Assembly (NCBI GenBank): GCA_030180135.1
Contig: CM058230.1
Span: 100,990,439 to 101,054,438, forward strand
DNA from: Orychophragmus violaceus
Lineage: Eukaryota; Streptophyta; Magnoliopsida; Brassicales; Brassicaceae
Length of the DNA stretch: 64,000 bases
Reading direction: 5' to 3'
Position 1 is the first letter of the stretch. The number at the start of each line of letters is the position of its first letter. This document shows, in pieces, positions 22,706-33,495 of this stretch. Both the position numbers and the translations under genes were made by a program. The notes beneath the pieces were generated by a model. That model was not told the origin of the DNA. It was given only the letters and a program-made list of their open reading frames with translations, and did no database searches.

Positions 22706-22983
22706 TCACAAGGAGCGAGTTTTAATTAAGCGGTTCAAGGACGATTTCTGGATCATCGGAAATTTTTGTAAATTTGGTTTTGTTTTTGTTTCCAACTGAA
22801 TCACTTCCTTCTTCTGATTCAGATTGGATAATAAATTTTCCAATTTTCGTCCGGTTTCTTCTTCAACGAATTTGGATTGAGTTTGCTTTTCTGGGTTGGT
22901 CATGATCTTTTTGTTCACCTTCCATGAGTCGTTGTTGATTTTCATCCCGGCATGCGTCTGTGTGACCTTCTTATCCAGCCACT
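22706..22983 (-). pseudogene. Possible host-gene exon interrupted by the solo LTR
   Basis: Minus-strand open frame with a Lys/Glu-rich, coding-like composition ('EEETGRKLENLLSNLNQKKE') ending at a stop at 22706. The other side of the LTR target (53837-53934) continues the minus strand with a reading 'SYWTDLQSVGIKYRRQYDEEI' followed by a good splice-donor consensus TTGTAAGT. The two flanks may be parts of one gene split by the insertion. Not recognised as any family; function unknown. Confidence 0.3.
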
Positions 22984-23508
22984 GCTTGTGTAATACTCTG
23001 TCTCTCAAAATTGGTCAACGAGCAGCAGAAAAGTCAAACGGAAAATTTTGTAATTTTCGGAAGATGAGGGGTATTTTGGTAATTTTACTAAATGCTAGCC
23101 GGAATCTAAGACGGGCCAAATGTTTCTTTTTAAATAAAGAAAAATATTTACAAGACTAGAAATGGAAAGAACGGGTTCTAAACGACTTTTTTTGGACTAT
23201 CGGGAATGGAAACCGATAAAACTGAAGAAACTTGTAAAATTCGTAACGGGAGCTACGTGTGTCCAATTGAGGTGAAACAAATCTCTAAATGCTTCTAAAA
23301 GAGTCTAGTATTTTAAAAAGAAGTTTTGGGGAATTTATTCTGAATCTTCGAGGGTTTTGGAGAATTAAAAGCCTAGTTAGATAATTAATATGAATTTTCT
23401 CAAACTATGGCCAATGAAAAGATATGACTTGGGCAACAAGGTTAGCTAATTAAGATTAAAGTTTTTCTAAACAAAAAGAAGAAGAAGATGTGGAAGAAAG
23501 GTAAAGAA

Positions 23509-24189
23509 TGTTGGGATTGTGTCCTGAAATCACACTTGTACTCACTCCTGATAGTAGTTGTGTATCGAGATCAATCGTTTGTATAATACTGGTGATTGTA
23601 ATGCTTTCCTAGAAGCCTCTTGTAATCTGTAAGTTGTAGACTTACTGCCAGTATTATATGATCCTATAGGGTCACACACCTAAGCAATCTGGAAGCTAAC
23701 ATATGGGAATGATCATTTGATAATGATCAAGTTGATGTGTATTGGATACACATTGACATAGAGTTTTATGATGTATGTGTCGATCGATACATGAGTGTGT
23801 CGATCGATGCAGGCTTTTCGAGAAGGTGTGTCGATCAAAACAGTAAGTGTGTCGATCGATGCATATCGGATTTTGACATAAACGAGTCGGGCTTATCCGA
23901 CGGTTTGTCATGTCAATTCCAGGTCGATATATAAAGGCTTATATGGTCGACCTGGAGCCCTAGCCGTCACTAGAATTCTCAGAGAGAAAAAGCAGAGACA
24001 TCGAAAACTCATTCCCTGAATCCGGCACTAGCATCCCGGCGTTCCAGGTTGTGTGAGTGTGTGCTTGGTAGAGGCGAAGCACTTGATTCGCTAGATCTCG
24101 TTCACCATTCCATTCCGCTGCCAGATCTGAAGTAAGAACGAGGTTGGTAATTTCAATATAACAAACCCTAGATCCTAGGGGATCCAACA
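23509..24189 (+). repeat. Copia-b 5' LTR
   Basis: 681 bp. Landmarks: palindromes at 23777-23790/23797-23810 and 23828-23841/23849-23862, then a TATATAAAGG box (from 23928) enclosed by CCAGGTCGA (23919-23927) and TCGACCTGG (23947-23955), then a GTAAGA donor-like site at 24132, and the end GGGGATCCAACA. The order suggests U3 with proximal promoter elements, TATA box, R and U5. Confidence 0.95.
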
Positions 24190-24190
24190 G

Positions 24191-24202
24191 TGGTATCAGA
24201 GC
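24191..24202 (+). promoter_or_regulatory. Copia-b primer-binding site (tRNA-iMet)
   Basis: TGGTATCAGAGC, one base after the 5' LTR; complementary to the initiator tRNA-Met 3' end. Confidence 0.93.
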
Positions 24203-24334
24203 CAGGTTGGGTTTAGTCTATTGAATCTAAGGCATTTAAATCGAATACTGATGAATTTGATTAGTTAATTGCCTGTTGAATCGTGTTTTCTAGAAATTAA
24301 TCTCGGATTGAATCTCTGTTGAAAACGACGAACT

Positions 24335-24690
24335 GCTGTTGTCGCACTGTGTCGATCGACACTAAGCTTGTGTCGGTCGACACACCGCGAAACAGCGAAT
24401 AAAATTTTAGTGTTTGTCGCATAGTGTCGATCGACACAAAGCGTGTGTCGGTCGACACAGAGCGAAAACGCGTAAATTACTTTAGGGTTTGTCGCATGGT
24501 GTCGATCGACACTAAGCTTGTGTCGGTCGACACATCGCGAAAACTCGTAAAAGATGTTAGGGTTTTCGCACAGCATCGATCGACGCACTGGGTGTATCGG
24601 TCGATACACGGCGAAAATACGAAAGATTTCAAATCGCACTATGTCGATCGACGGACTGGGTGCATCGGTCGACACAGACTGTGCGAATGG
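24335..24690 (+). repeat. 75-bp tandem array of paired palindromes in the Copia-b leader
   Basis: Five units, pairs starting at 24349, 24424, 24499, 24573 and 24641. The first three are spaced exactly 75 bp. Each pair is GTGTCGATCGACAC, 7 bp, GTGTCGGTCGACAC (later units GCATCGATCGACGC and GTATCGGTCGATAC), followed by a 'gcgaaaa...agggttt(g)tcgca' filler. Copia-a has a shorter version at 39052-39260. The array looks like clustered repeats but is unrelated to CRISPR. Confidence 0.92.
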
Positions 24691-25921
24691 ATAGATCGGT
24701 TCAATTGGATTGAACTGGTTATCTCGCATGGTCATGTCGATTTAATCCCTAATATTCTACAATGTCGGTCGACACAAACCTTGCGGTTGGTTGAATCGGT
24801 TCAATTGGAATGAACTGGTTATCATGCTTGGTTAAGGTAGATTAGATCGGTTTAAATTGGATGAATTGGTTCAATTGAATTGAACTGGTTATCTCAATTA
24901 GAATAAACCGATTTAATTGGTTAAGATCAGTTTGATCAGATAAGTCGATCCAATTGGATTGGACCGGTTATCGCGATTAGTTAAAACTGGTTGAATCGGT
25001 TCGATTAGATGAACTGGTTAAATTGGATTTGACCGGTTATCTCGGATAATCTGAAAGGTTGCACATCAAGAGTCGACCAAGTGTGTCAGTCGACGCATAT
25101 GGTGACGATGCGAACCGTAATCGTTTGGTTTTGAACCAAATGATTAAGAAACCGAACCGAATGACCTAACCCACTGAAATTAGAACGATTAAAACTAAAT
25201 TGAAATTAGAAGTAAAATTTTCTAAACCTGTCTAATACACATTGGATGTGTGTTAGATCAAAGCTTAGTTTCAACAAGGTCAACTGTCAAGACTCTTTTG
25301 GTTGTTGGATAGTCTTGCCAAGAGCTTGGTATCCACAATTACGTGAGTAAGGCAGATAGTAGCGTTGATGGTCTTGCAGTGCTTGACATCTACAATTACG
25401 TGACCTAAGAGTTTGAATTACTAATCTTTTAAAGTTCCTTTTCCTCAACTAAATATCAAGTGACCTTGATGTCTTGCCCAATCTTGTCTACTGTCAAAAC
25501 TCGTTTCATTGTTGGATAGTCTTGGAGTCCTTGGTATCCACAGTGAAGTGAGTAAGGCAGATGATCATTGATAGACTTGCAGTGCAACTGTCAATGATCA
25601 CAAGACAGAAGAGATTGGTTTTACTTGACTGAGCTATCAGAAGTTCTGGGCCCAGAGACGTCAGAGTGGATGAGACATGAATTGTCTCATCTACGACCAA
25701 GAGTTGTACTGAGTACAATTAGCAATGGATTGCTTACCTAGATTACTAAACTCTGGGTAATGACGAGTCGTCCACTCAGATTTTAGTGATGTATGGATCT
25801 TGGATTATTATATTGATAGAGGAAACGTTGTTTGAATATAATACGAGTTTTTCTTATTGGATAAGATTCCTCATTTCCTGAAATCATAACTAAAATTTTC
25901 TTTGATTAAATTTTCCAGCCT

Positions 25922-26830
25922 ATGTATAAAACTACCTTCTCGTTACGACCCGTCCTTGAGAAGGACAAGTTAAATGGGTCAAATTTCCTGGATTGGTATC
26001 GCAATTTGAGATTAATCCTCAAGCAGGAGAGTAAGGACTATGTCCTTGAGAAAGCTCTTCCAGAAAGGCTTGGGGCCAATCGCTCGAATGCAGTATATAA
26101 TGCTTGGAACAAGCATTATATTGATGTGGTAGATGTGCGTGGTCTGATGTTGGCTACCATGAACTCGGACTTGAAGATTCAATACGAGAACATGGAGTCG
26201 CCAATAGAGATGATCACCAGCCTGAAACTGAAGTTTCAGGATCTGGCACGAGTTGAGAGATTCCAATTGGTGAAGTCTCTCACTAGGTGCAGACTACTAG
26301 AGGATGTTCTTGTGAGTCCTCATGTCATTAAAATGATGGGTTACGTTGATAACCTGGGGAAACTGGATTGTCCTGTCAGCTTAGAGTTGGCAACTGACAT
26401 CATTCGCCAGTCACTGCCGTCAAATTATGATAAGTTCATTAAGAATTATATCAAGAAAGGCTTGACGAAGACGTTGACTGAGCTGCATGGCATGCTCAAG
26501 ACAGCAGATCAAAGCATCAAGAAGGGTAAAAGATTTGAGAAATCTTATGTAGACAAGAGTAGAGACAGGGCCGTCCAGATTTGGAATCAGGATAAGCCTG
26601 TGTCATCTTATAAGCCCAAGTCCGGCCCATCTGGTGTTAGAAAGTGCTTCTACTGTGATGAGTATGGGCATTGGAAGAGAGATTGCATTAAATTCTTGGA
26701 AGATTCACAAGAGATGAAGAAGATGTATGGTACTTCTTCTTCAGGTATTGTGTTATTAATTCAAGTTCTACATATGTATTGGATACTAGTTGTGGTACTG
26801 ATATTTTGGAAATATGCAGGGCCTAAATGA
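25922..26830 (+). CDS. Copia-b Gag protein (open, pol lost)
   Basis: A 302-residue open frame from the ATG after TTTTCCAG. It is the Gag (capsid/nucleocapsid) part of a Copia polyprotein: N-terminal 'SLRPVLEKDKLNGSNFLDWYRNLR', a central capsid-like segment 'YENMESPIEMI...VKSL', and an intact zinc knuckle CFYCDEYGHWKRDC at residues 242-255 (CX2CX4HX4C). After about residue 277 the frame departs from the protease and ends, so no enzyme can be made in fusion. Gag alone could still bind its RNA. An open gag next to a ruined pol may reflect selection or chance; one copy cannot tell. Confidence 0.8.
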   Translation: MYKTTFSLRPVLEKDKLNGSNFLDWYRNLRLILKQESKDYVLEKALPERLGANRSNAVYNAWNKHYIDVVDVRGLMLATMNSDLKIQYENMESPIEMITSLKLKFQDLARVERFQLVKSLTRCRLLEDVLVSPHVIKMMGYVDNLGKLDCPVSLELATDIIRQSLPSNYDKFIKNYIKKGLTKTLTELHGMLKTADQSIKKGKRFEKSYVDKSRDRAVQIWNQDKPVSSYKPKSGPSGVRKCFYCDEYGHWKRDCIKFLEDSQEMKKMYGTSSSGIVLLIQVLHMYWILVVVLIFWKYAGPK

Positions 26831-29164
26831 CAGTAGAACGTTGAAGAAAGGACAAGTGGAACTGCGTGCCTGGTATGGATCAATGGTTGCTGCATAAGCC
26901 GTAGAGATTCTCCACTTGTAGGAGCCTTTCAAGCTTGGTTTTTGAATTAAGTAATTGCTACTATGTACCTGCTTTATGCAGAGATGTTTTTCATTTTCTT
27001 GTAAGAATTTGAATGTTTTTCATTCTGATAAAAGACAAGTTTTGCTCTTTTGATCTTAATGAAATATCATATGGTAGCACCCCTTTTGAAAGGGTTTTGT
27101 ATCTTAAACCAATATACGCTTAAACATAACATAAATATCAAATAGTTCAAGTCTGATGACTTGAACTCGATTTTTCCTTAGCATAGTCAAATTGACCAAA
27201 TAGAGCACAACGGATTCAGAAGTTCCATAGTTATGGGCTTCAGGTTCATTTGATTGTAAATCGATTGAGACATGAATTCTGCTTGCTGGGCCAAATGACT
27301 AAGGCTTCTTTAGCAGAGCTAAAGAAACGGGCCAGAGGCTCGTTGGGCCTTACACATACTGAAGTATGCGGCCCGATGAGCATTAGTGCCAAAGGAAAAC
27401 TTCAATACTTCATTGACTTATTGATGGCTTCAGTAAGTATGACTGTGTTCGTTTGATGAGACACGAGTCAGAATTCATTGGAATGATCAAAGGAGTTTCA
27501 GAATGAAGTATAGAACCGATTTGACAGAAGTATTGAGATCCTCGATTAGATCGCGGAGGAAAATACTTGAGTCAAGAATTGGGTGATCATCTAAGTGAGT
27601 GTGAAGTCATTTCACAGCTCATCTCTACTGAAAACCTTGAATGGTGTTTCTGAGAGAATGAATCGGATCTTATTGGATATGCTCCGATTAATGATGAGTC
27701 ACATGAATCTTCCATTATTCTTTTAAAATACGCTCTAAAATGAACATGTTTACGCTAAATAAGTTTTCTATCAGAATCAGTGAAAAACACCACATTGGAT
27801 GTGGACTGGGTGATTTCCAAATATGTTTTTCTGATTAATTGGGATTGCAAGGTTTGTGTAAAGCAGTTGTCAAACAAACAAACTTGAACCCAAAACTGAT
27901 AAGTGCTGCTTCGCTGGTTGTCCTAAGGAAACCGAGGCTTAGTACTTTTGCAGCCAATCCGAGAACAAAGTTTTGTTGTTCGGAACTCTGTTTTTCCAAT
28001 AAGAACAGTGGGAGTAAAAGTACAGCTCGAAGAAATTCGAGAAACACAGGAGGCTGTTCAACCTGTTGAGGGAGAGCAGCGGTTAGATCTACAGAGTGTT
28101 GTAGGATCTACACCTGTGGAGCCTGAAATTCGCAGATCCGAATGGATCCATCACTAAATTGAGGGTGATTCCTCGTGACCGATTGTCGTGATCCGTTGAT
28201 CATTGAAAAGTGATGCGCATGCGAAATTCAAAGAAGCGATGGTGAGCCCCAACTCCAAAAAATTGGCTAGTTATGCATGTTAGCTTCACCGGTTGAAGCA
28301 AGCATCTTGGAGTTGGAATCTATGTTCTGTTAAAACGGTCAAAGGCTTTGACTCGATCAGGAACGAATAGAAACAGTGCGTTTACAAGTAAACTAGTGGG
28401 AGCGTAATTGCAATTCTCATACTGTATGTTTAGAACGTACTTAATCTCATAAACGACGTTCTGACGCTAAAGTCTTGTCAAGACTTGGGTCGGAAGTCAA
28501 ACTTAACGATGGACATGGGAGAAGCCGCGTAAGCTCTTGGAATATGGATCCATTGAAATGGATCAGAAGAGCTAATTGGATCGTGTCAGAATCCTTATGA
28601 TTATAAGGTACTGGACAGTTCCAATATGCATGATTCCAAGAATGGCTTCACACCAAAGGTCTTATGGCAATGATCTTAGCAAGATGAAGTGTCTTGGACA
28701 CTGGCTGAGCTAGTGTCTATGAGTGAGATTCCTTTTGCTCATGCAATAGAATCCATCATGAATGCCATATTTTGCGCTCGTCTAAATGCAGCTGACGCAT
28801 AAAGCATGACGAGTAGGTACCAATTTGTTCCAGTAAGAGTCACTGGACAGTTGTAAGAAATATCCCCAAATGTTTGAGAAACACTAAGGATAGGTTCTTG
28901 TACAACTGAGAAATAGACGAATCAATTATGAGTAGTTAGACGGACAAAGATGATTTCCGGTTCTCACCTGGTTATGTCATTTTGCCTGTGTAACGGTACT
29001 GTCTATTGGAAAGGTTTCCAAGCAGAGGACCGTAGAATAGTGCTCATTTAAGAATAGCGGTGTGGTTTGTTGGAATGGTTCCAAGCAAGAACACCGCATC
29101 ATCTCTCACAACCTAAGCACGTGTTGAACACTGTTGCTGTAGGTACTAGAAATCTGAAGACTTG
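26831..29164 (+). pseudogene. Copia-b pol remnant
   Basis: Collinear with Copia-a pol but riddled with stops and indels. Recognisable pieces: a protease-to-integrase stretch (26.83-27.2 kb), 'LGLTHTEVCGPMS' of integrase (27340-27400), the integrase C-terminal region (27540-27760), an 'LEEIRETQEAVQP' segment (28020-28070) and the reverse transcriptase to RNase H tail (28180-29160). The YVDD catalytic box is destroyed at about 28425. Confidence 0.85.
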
Positions 29165-29985
29165 GTCTTGATTCTAGTGGGAGTTAGTTTAGTTATGATG
29201 TTCAGATAAATGTGATATGGTCATGTTTATGAAAAACTGACATCAACATTATTTGACTATTGGATAATTAAATAATGGTCCCAAAATAAGTTTATGTCAT
29301 ATTATAGGCCATCAAGTTGAGGACTTGATCATGAAACCCTATAAGTAACAAATGACATAAATTATGACGTGTCCCTAGTCGAGGTTGTTAAAGTGGGACA
29401 ATAAAAACCGCGAGAGACTAGCTTGTGAGGTGACTGTTGACTAAGTTTCATGGAGTCAATGATATGAGTATCACAGTCAGTCACATAGATATATGTTCGT
29501 GAACATATGATCGGACGTGACCCGCTAATGAGAAGTCTCCAGGATAGTTATATATGTGTCATGAGAGGTTCTCATTACGACTATTGAGTATAGTCCTTAG
29601 ACCTGAGTTCATCATGCTTTCTTGCATGTGAATTGGTGCACCTTGACCTTGTCAAACGTCGATCCGTAACTGGCGGCTATAAAGGCACTGCTCAGGTGTA
29701 TCATGAAGTGTGTAAAGGAACAGGGATGGAACAAGATGGGATTTGTCCCTCCTGAATAACGGGAGATAAATATCTCAGGGCCTATCGAAGATTTTATGCT
29801 GAGAAAATGTGTGGCCGCACTCAAACGAACTGTAGTTCAGTTGTTTGTTTTGTTCAGTATAGATCAGGAGTTCGATAAACATGATATTGGCTTAATAAGA
29901 ATGACACTAATCTTGTCTTATGCCAAATCGAGATATAGAGACAAAAGGATTGTAGGAATTGATGATTCCAGTACAAGTGGGAGAT
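29165..29985 (+). other. Copia-b 3' noncoding region and polypurine tract
   Basis: About 820 bp, roughly 90% identical by eye to 44137-44947 of Copia-a, noticeably better kept than the adjacent pol. It ends in the polypurine tract CAAGTGGGAGAT (29974-29985). Confidence 0.8.
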
Positions 29986-30666
29986 TATTGGGATTGTGTC
30001 CTGAAATCACACTTGTACTCACTCCTGATAGTAGTTGTGTATCGAGATCAATCGTTTGTATAATACTGGTGATTGTAATGCTTTGCTAGAAGCCTCTTGT
30101 AATCTGTAAGTTGTAGACTTACTGCCAGTATTATATGATCCTATAGGGTCACACACCTAAGCAATCTGGAAGCTAACATATGGGAATGATCATTTGATAA
30201 TGATCAAGTTGATGTGTATTGGATACACATTGACATAGAGTTTTATGATGTATGTGTCGATCGATACATGAGTGTGTCGATCGATGCAGGCTTTTCGAGA
30301 AGGTGTGTCGATCGACACAGTAAGTGTGTCGATCGATGCATATCGGGTTTTGACATAAACGAGTCGGGCTTATCCGACGGTTTGTCATGTCAATTCCAGG
30401 TCGATATATAAAGGCTTATATGGTCGACCTGGAGCCCTAGCCGTCACTGGAATTCTCAGAGAGAAAAAGCAGAGACATCGAAAACTCATTCCCTGAATCC
30501 GGCACTAGCATCCCGGCGTTCCAGGTTGTGTGAGTGTGTGCTTGGTAGAGGCGAAGCACTTGATTCGCTAGATCTCGTTCACCATTCCATTCTGCTGCCA
30601 GATCTGAGGTAAGAACGAGGTTGGTAATTTCAATATAACAAACCCTAGATCCTAGGGGATCCAACA
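29986..30666 (+). repeat. Copia-b 3' LTR
   Basis: 681 bp, about 8 mismatches to the 5' LTR. Starts TATTGGGA where the 5' LTR has TGTTGGGA, so the terminal TG is mutated. Palindromes at 30254-30287 and 30305-30339; here the third palindrome half is a perfect GTGTCGATCGACAC, damaged in the 5' LTR. Confidence 0.94.
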
Positions 30667-30987
30667 AACAAAAGAGTGACATTTGGCAGCACATAAAAGA
30701 GGAGAAGAATTCAATGAACTCACATTTGCCATATTGTTCACGTAATGGAAGGGTGGAGAAAACACATTGAATTTTGCCCACTTTTGGTCAATTGGCGTGG
30801 ATGAAATGGAGAGTGACAAGTGTTGCACATCCATCACACTTTATTCACTATATAAAGAGCCTTTACTCTCCTCATTTTCTTCATTCAATCAACGAGAAAG
30901 AGGAGAAAAAGAAGAAGAGAAGAAGAAGCGTGAGAGGAAGATAAGAGAAAGGGAGAAGGAGAAGAGGAGAGAAAGAAGAAGAGAGAA

Positions 30988-31153
<166 letters not shown>

Positions 31154-31389
31154 AGAAAGAAAAATAAGAAAAAATAAAAGAAAGATGGGGAAAGGAATAT
31201 TATTATGCCGGAATATTCTCAAGAATATTTTCGGAAAAGATTTTTTCCGACGTAATAGTCTTCCCGATAAACCGGATTACTTTTATTTTAGAGAAAGATA
31301 GACGGAGTTAGGTTCTTTAGTAGCGGCAAGTTCGAGATCGGTTAAGCCCGAGTCAAGGCGATTTTTGTTGGATCAGTTTACTACAATAA

Positions 31390-31690
31390 AACAGGGACGT
31401 TACCGACGGCAAAATATTCGTCGGAATTTACCAAATATAAACCGACGGATTATCGACGGGACGTTTTTCGACGATACATCGTCGCAAATTACCGACGGTT
31501 TCTCAAACCGTCGGAAAATCCCGACGATAAACCGACAGATAGAGCTTTCATCGGTTTTTCGTCGGATTTCGATCGGTTTAGCGTCGGTTCTGTGTAGCCG
31601 TTAATGTATACGTTAATGTGGCCGTTAATGTAACCGTTGGACCAACATGAAAATGATAGATTTCCGACGGATAACGGTTATTTCAGTCGG
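31390..31690. repeat. CACTA left subterminal repeats
   Basis: Multiple copies of ACCGACGG / CCGTCGG in both orientations (for example at about 31400, 31433, 31492 and 31507), the expected binding region for a TNP1-type protein. Confidence 0.85.
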
Positions 31691-31789
31691 TTATTATCCT
31701 ACATATACCTCATGCCTCCTCTCTTCCCATCCACACATATCCCTCCATAACTCTTTCTCTCTCTCTAATACTTCTGGTAACCGAGAAAA

Positions 31790-32115
31790 ATGTCTTCTTC
31801 TAACTATTACAGATCGTGGATGGACGGAGTTAGGATTGATGAGGTGACGACCCTAGTGCACATGAAATATGCACTTGGTATTACAAAATTCATGTCGTTA
31901 GCTTGCAATCAACTACATACGCTGAAAACCGGTAAGTTAAAATGTCCATGTACTGATTGCCGAAATTTTAGAAATATTACGATTGGCAAAGTATGACATC
32001 ACTTGTATTCAGTTGGGTTTATGACGGGTTATAAGATTTGGTATCTTCATGGGGAAACTTCGGATTATGCAAGTAGTAGTATATAACCTTATGGTAGTAC
32101 TAGTAGTAGGGAACT
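31790..32115 (+). pseudogene. CACTA TNP2 transposase, N-terminal Transpos_assoc domain
   Basis: The ATG at 31790 starts a reading with the 'W(M/I)D' opening of the transposase-associated domain and its cysteine pair in 'KLKCPCTDCRNF'. After a TGA at about 31994, the continuation 'HLYSVGFMTGYKIWYLHGE' follows in the same family order. It is cut off at 32115 by the Athila insertion; the rest of the transposase continues at 45923. Confidence 0.8.
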
Positions 32116-33256
32116 TGATATATCATGGTTTTTAGGACTTTCAACCATGGTATATGTATTTATTATCTAGTCTTTTAGAGTCTTTTGGAGTCCTTTTATG
32201 TGTATTTACAGGTCTAGGTACGTTTGGAGTGGATTTGGACATTATGGCGCATTCTGGAGCTATTTGGAGCATTTGGCCGAGAGTAAGAGTTCATTGTCAA
32301 TTCTGGACTTGTGCATCGATCGATGCATATGCGAGTCAGATAATTCTCGGCGGTTTAATGAAGATTTGTGGAAATTGCAGTTTGGCCTAGAAGTTTCTCA
32401 TAATTACAAAGAAGCTCCAGCTGTGATTAGATCATTATATTAGGGTTTTTAGCCACTTGTTTAGGCTACGCATTATTTTACTTTGAGAGAGTTAGGGTCT
32501 GATCTTGTACTTGAGAGAGAAGAGATTTCGAACCCCAGTTTCTTATTTTATTTTATGCTGTTTGGTTTTCTATTCATCATGTATTTTGCTTCAATTGCCA
32601 TGTCTGAGTAGTTTACTTGTTAGGTTAATGGATTCTCACAGGGGATTCCATGGAATTATAGGATGATCAATCTGTAGGGATTCATATCTGTTAGTTCTTC
32701 GTCTAGGGTTGTTCTTAATGCTTGATCTGAATTAGCTACCCAAATTTATGATATTAGGTTGATTTCTGCAACGACAGTTGATTGATTAACTAGAAAGAAC
32801 TTAGATGAGCAATTTGACTATTCGCAAATAAATTTGGTTTAGGAGAATTGTGAACGAAAGAACCTGAGATTAATGCTTGTTTAGAATTCTAGGATTCACA
32901 GTGAAAGTTGGCTTGCTAGGTTGTTAGACATAGATAATATTCGCAACGAAAGTTGATCTGTTATAATTCTGTGATTCTAGTTCTAGAACAGTTCCTAATT
33001 AGATCCCGATTGATTGATTAGCCTATGTCCCTGATTTCCTGAAAACTCCCTTGACCTGACGCCTTGTCTTCTTGCTTACAACCGTTTACTTTACTTTTGC
33101 TCTGATTCACTGCTTTTTGATTTGCATCGCCTAGCTTTACCTGAATTTCTATAATCTATCGTATGAGTCTTGAGTCTCTATGGTTCGACCCATACTAGCT
33201 ACAATTGTCCTGTGCACTTGCAAATTACATTAGGGAATTAAACTTTGATCGTATCA
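32116..33256 (+). repeat. Athila-like 5' LTR
   Basis: 1141 bp. It carries a single palindrome GCATCGATCGATGC (32313-32326) where the 3' LTR has a full pair. The segment 32917-32950 is the uninterrupted version of the Copia-a target in the 3' LTR. Confidence 0.93.
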
Positions 33257-33261
33257 AGTTT

Positions 33262-33277
33262 TTGGCGCCGTTGCCGG
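33262..33277 (+). promoter_or_regulatory. Athila-like primer-binding site
   Basis: TTGGCGCCGTTGCCGG, five bases after the 5' LTR, the form seen in plant Athila/Tat-type Gypsy elements. Confidence 0.88.
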
Positions 33278-33389
33278 CGACTCTTTTGAGTCTTCGATAG
33301 ATTTGAACTTAGGGTTTAGACTAGGTTTTTTTTTTTTGGTTACTAATTTTTCGTTTTTCTTGCGTTTCAGGTACGCCTAGAATCGCACT

Positions 33390-33473
33390 GCATCGATCGA
33401 CACAGTCCTGAGTGTCGATCGATACACATTCGCGCTTAGCATCGATCGACGCTCTCCCTGCATCGATCGACAC
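33390..33473 (+). repeat. Two palindrome pairs in the Athila leader
   Basis: Pairs 33390-33403/33412-33425 (8-bp spacer) and 33439-33452/33460-33473 (7-bp spacer), mostly GCATCGATCGACAC halves. They end just before the gag ATG (33496). Confidence 0.9.
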
Positions 33474-33495
33474 ACCTGCGTGAACAGAACAATTT

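Larger units (their letters stand above)
24132..25918 (+). other. Copia-b leader, candidate leader intron
   Basis: Runs from a GTAAGA donor-like site in the LTR to TTTTCCAG, three bases before the gag ATG. It contains the primer-binding site (24191-24202), the palindrome array, a run of 'ttgaactggttatc' repeats (about 24700-25040), and a duplicated 'gtcttg...gtatccaca' segment (about 25290-25600). Splicing is predicted, not shown. Confidence 0.5.
23509..30666 (+). mobile_element. Copia-b, defective Ty1/Copia element in the solo LTR
   Basis: Two 681-bp LTRs (23509-24189, 29986-30666), primer-binding site, leader, gag, ruined pol, 3' noncoding region and polypurine tract in order. Flanks AAGAA (23504-23508) and AACAA (30667-30671) match at 4 of 5 bases, probably a TSD with one later mutation. 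By eye the LTRs differ at about 8 positions, yet pol has many stops and frameshifts. The 3' LTR starts TA instead of TG. Confidence 0.93.

Noticed and set aside
24335..24690. CRISPR-like regular array
   Set aside because: Repeat halves are palindromes inside a 75-bp tandem unit whose 'spacers' are also repeated; plant retroelement context and no cas genes.
24265..24735. Open frames rich in 'CVDRHTLCVDRH' or 'SIDTK' on both strands
   Set aside because: These are translations of the palindrome array; the same bases read open on both strands because each unit is its own reverse complement. No start context or conservation as protein.
32154..32443. Short frames at the start of the Athila LTR (also 37452-37770)
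   Set aside because: Repeated because the LTR is repeated; both lie upstream of the primer site with no gene features.
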